In this document: piece by piece, positions 4,567 through 5,669 of the stretch
Layout of the letters: every line of letters begins with the position of its first letter
Numbering within the stretch: the stretch's first letter is position 1
Source of the DNA: CALJIC01 sp039805565
GTDB taxonomy: Bacteria > Chloroflexota > Chloroflexia > Chloroflexales > Roseiflexaceae
Direction: 5' to 3'
Assembly: GCA_039805565.1 (NCBI GenBank)
Contig: JBDLTZ010000028.1
Location: forward strand, 1 to 5,669
Length of the DNA stretch: 5,669 nt
Position numbers and translations under genes: made by a program
The notes under the pieces: generated by a model
The model's database searches: none
Seen by the model: only the letters and a program-made list of their open reading frames with translations
What the model was told of the DNA's origin: nothing

Positions 4567-4722
4567 CCGGGGCCATGCGGTGAGGTGGGGCCTGGCGGGG
4601 TATGGCCGGCGCGGTTGGGCACGGTTCGGCAAGGTATGGACCATCGCACGAGACAGTGCGGTGTGGGAGCCAGGACAGCACACCGACGCGAACACCCGCT
4701 CAGATACTGGACAGGAGAGGGC
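4567..4722 (+). other. 156-base gap with short tandem repeats, no gene
   Basis: The gap holds a tandem decamer, CGGTTGGGCA (4612-4621) and CGGTTCGGCA (4622-4631), flanked by two GGTATGG words (4599-4605 and 4633-4639). The open frames through it continue upstream of the HNH gene but have no ribosome binding site or family features. I see no clear -35/-10 pair. Confidence 0.35.
4713..4717 (+). promoter_or_regulatory. ribosome binding site of the HNH gene
   Basis: AGGAG, continuing as AGGAGAGG, ends a few bases before ATG 4723 and sets that start over an in-frame ATG at 4585. Confidence 0.75.
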
Positions 4723-5070
4723 ATGGGCAGACGACGACGACTTCCGCGCGAGCTCTGGCAGGCGACACGCGTGGCGGTCTGGCTCCGTGACCAGGGCCGC
4801 TGCCAGGGGCAGTATTGTGACCACCTGCCACCCTGGTCGCTGGATCTCGACCACGCGCACATCGACCACGTCCGCCCGCTCAGCCGGGGCGGCTCGAACG
4901 ACGTGACGAACCTGCGCACGCTCTGCCGGCGCTGCCACACCCTGCGCGCCGACCACCGGCACCAGGGCATGGTCCGCGGCGCGCTGCGGGACGGCATCAT
5001 CCCGCCCGACTGGCGCGCGCTCGTCTGGGACGATCTGGCAGACGACCCACCCGGAGGAAATGACGCATGA
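4723..5070 (+). CDS. HNH endonuclease
   Basis: ATG 4723 to TGA 5068-5070 gives 115 residues. After a basic start (MGRRRRLPRELW) the HNH/beta-beta-alpha-metal domain covers ~16-80. It has Cys27 and Cys32 for the structural zinc, HIDHVRPLSRGGSN with Asp48-His49 as the first catalytic site, VTNLRTLCRRCH with Asn63, Cys68 and Cys71, and His72. This is the complete set expected of an active nuclease. HNH proteins of this length occur as free-standing homing enzymes, as phage packaging nucleases next to terminase genes, and in prophage early regions. Here the partners are a phage-type protein upstream and a zinc-ribbon protein downstream, and no terminase is visible, so the exact role is open. Its TGA overlaps the ATG of the next gene (ATGA), which indicates translational coupling. 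Confidence 0.92.
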   Translation: MGRRRRLPRELWQATRVAVWLRDQGRCQGQYCDHLPPWSLDLDHAHIDHVRPLSRGGSNDVTNLRTLCRRCHTLRADHRHQGMVRGALRDGIIPPDWRALVWDDLADDPPGGNDA

Positions 5071-5669
5071 TCTTTCATAATTCTCGCGATCACGTCGCGT
5101 ACCAGGATCTCAGGCGCGCCGCATCCGAGCTGGCCGCGGCCGCCACGCAGCTCCTCGCCGCCCCCGGCGTGGCGGACACCGACGTGCGCGCAGTCGCGAC
5201 GAGCCTCGGAGCGCTAGAATACGAGCTCGGGGCCCATTGTGCGCGGTGCGGCAGTCCGTTTGTGGTCATCGACCTGCTCGGCGGCTCCCCTGCCACGACG
5301 GCGCTGTACGGCGCGATCTGCACGGCCTGCTTCTTTGACGTGCGCCCGAGCGAGCGCCCCAGCTCGCTCCGCGCCGCGCAGCTCGCCACGATCGCCGCCG
5401 CGCACCCCGGCCGGGTGGCCACCGCCCTCAGCGCGGCGCTCGAGCGTGGCGTCATTGCTGACTATCAGCTGGACACGATGCTCGGCACCGACACGCTCGG
5501 CGTCGCCTGCCTCGCGCTCTGCCGCCTCCCGCGCGCGGACCATCGCGACGCGGACATCGCCCACCTCGCGATGGCGACCAGCATCGCGCCCGAGCGGATC
5601 GCCGCGCTCCTCGCGCTCGTAGAAGCGCCCCCGGCCCCCGACGACGCTGCCGCCCCCGACGACGCTGGC
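5067..5669 (+). CDS. zinc-ribbon protein, 3' end beyond the window
   Basis: ATG 5067 overlaps the HNH stop (ATGA), and GGAGG at 5053-5057 precedes it by 9 bases. The frame stays open to the window edge: 201 residues, no stop. Residues 10-55 are an Ala-rich helix pair (LRRAASELAAAATQLL, VRAVATSLGALEYEL). A zinc ribbon follows with Cys58-x2-Cys61-x23-Cys85-x2-Cys88 (AHCARCGSP ... AICTACFFD). Residues ~102-186 are again helical (LRAAQLATIAAAHPGRVATA, IADYQLDTMLG, IAPERIAALLALVEA). The visible end repeats APDDA twice, probably the beginning of a flexible acidic linker. I do not recognise a family. The zinc ribbon and coupling to an HNH nuclease suggest a DNA- or RNA-binding partner protein in the same operon, but this is inference. 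Confidence 0.8.
   Translation, partial: MIFHNSRDHVAYQDLRRAASELAAAATQLLAAPGVADTDVRAVATSLGALEYELGAHCARCGSPFVVIDLLGGSPATTALYGAICTACFFDVRPSERPSSLRAAQLATIAAAHPGRVATALSAALERGVIADYQLDTMLGTDTLGVACLALCRLPRADHRDADIAHLAMATSIAPERIAALLALVEAPPAPDDAAAPDDAG
5634..5669 (+). repeat. 18-bp tandem repeat, two copies, reaching the window edge
   Basis: GCCCCCGACGACGCTGCC at 5634-5651 is followed by a copy at 5652-5669 that differs at one base. It is in frame and encodes APDDAA then APDDAG. More copies may follow beyond the window. Confidence 0.7.

Noticed and set aside
3643..4712. The 10-mer GATACTGGAC at 3643-3652 and again at 4703-4712
   Set aside because: One copy is inside a gene and one before a ribosome binding site; a single shared 10-mer with no extended similarity is weak evidence for a functional repeat.
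4054..4962. A 302-residue - strand open frame, the longest in the window
   Set aside because: It lies antisense to the phage-type protein and the HNH gene, both of which have clear motifs and ribosome binding sites; its product is low-complexity Arg/Ala/Val sequence.

Overview
The window looks like a piece of a GC-rich Chloroflexota (Chloroflexi) genome that carries an accessory, phage- or element-like gene cluster. The lineage guess rests on composition and on two secreted proteins: one ends in YLPLLRRS, and the other has a related SYMPMVRGN segment followed by a Pro/Thr linker just after its signal peptide. From memory, YLPL-type segments are common in exported Chloroflexi proteins. No rRNA or other marker is present to confirm it.

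Left part (1-1468, + strand): the 3' end of an exported beta-sandwich (DUF11-like) protein, a 58-residue protein with two membrane helices starting at GTG 504, about 155 bases without a convincing gene, and a 210-residue protein of unknown function (836-1468). A strong hairpin at 1479-1504 separates this block from a convergent gene on the - strand (1528-2175), a secreted CAP/SCP-like protein with a clear signal peptide and ribosome binding site.

Middle (2176-2847): a control region. A sigma70-like promoter (TTGACG, 17 bp, TACCAT) drives an 83-residue excisionase/MerR-type helix-turn-helix protein (2369-2620). This gene is close to 50% GC, against roughly 70% in its neighbours, so it is probably recently acquired. 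Its stop codon lies inside the -35 box of a second promoter with the same spacing and the same -10 (TTGACC, 17 bp, TACCAT). The spacer of that second promoter carries a perfect inverted repeat, a natural operator for the regulator. A ~200-base leader with further direct and inverted repeats follows.

Right part (2848-5669, all + strand): a compact run of small genes. In order these are a two-repeat helical protein split by an apparent -1 frameshift, two small proteins with the same CxxC-x19-HxxC zinc-binding pattern, a 204-residue phage-type protein whose C-terminus matches the RAMP (Cas5/6/7) glycine-loop consensus GhGxxxxxGhG, an HNH endonuclease, and a zinc-ribbon protein that runs off the window. 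Overlapping stop/start codons (GTGA at 3302, ATGA at 5067) and good ribosome binding sites point to one co-translated operon, plausibly early genes of a prophage, plasmid or integrative element under control of the helix-turn-helix protein. No integrase, capsid, terminase, CRISPR array, tRNA or rRNA is visible here.
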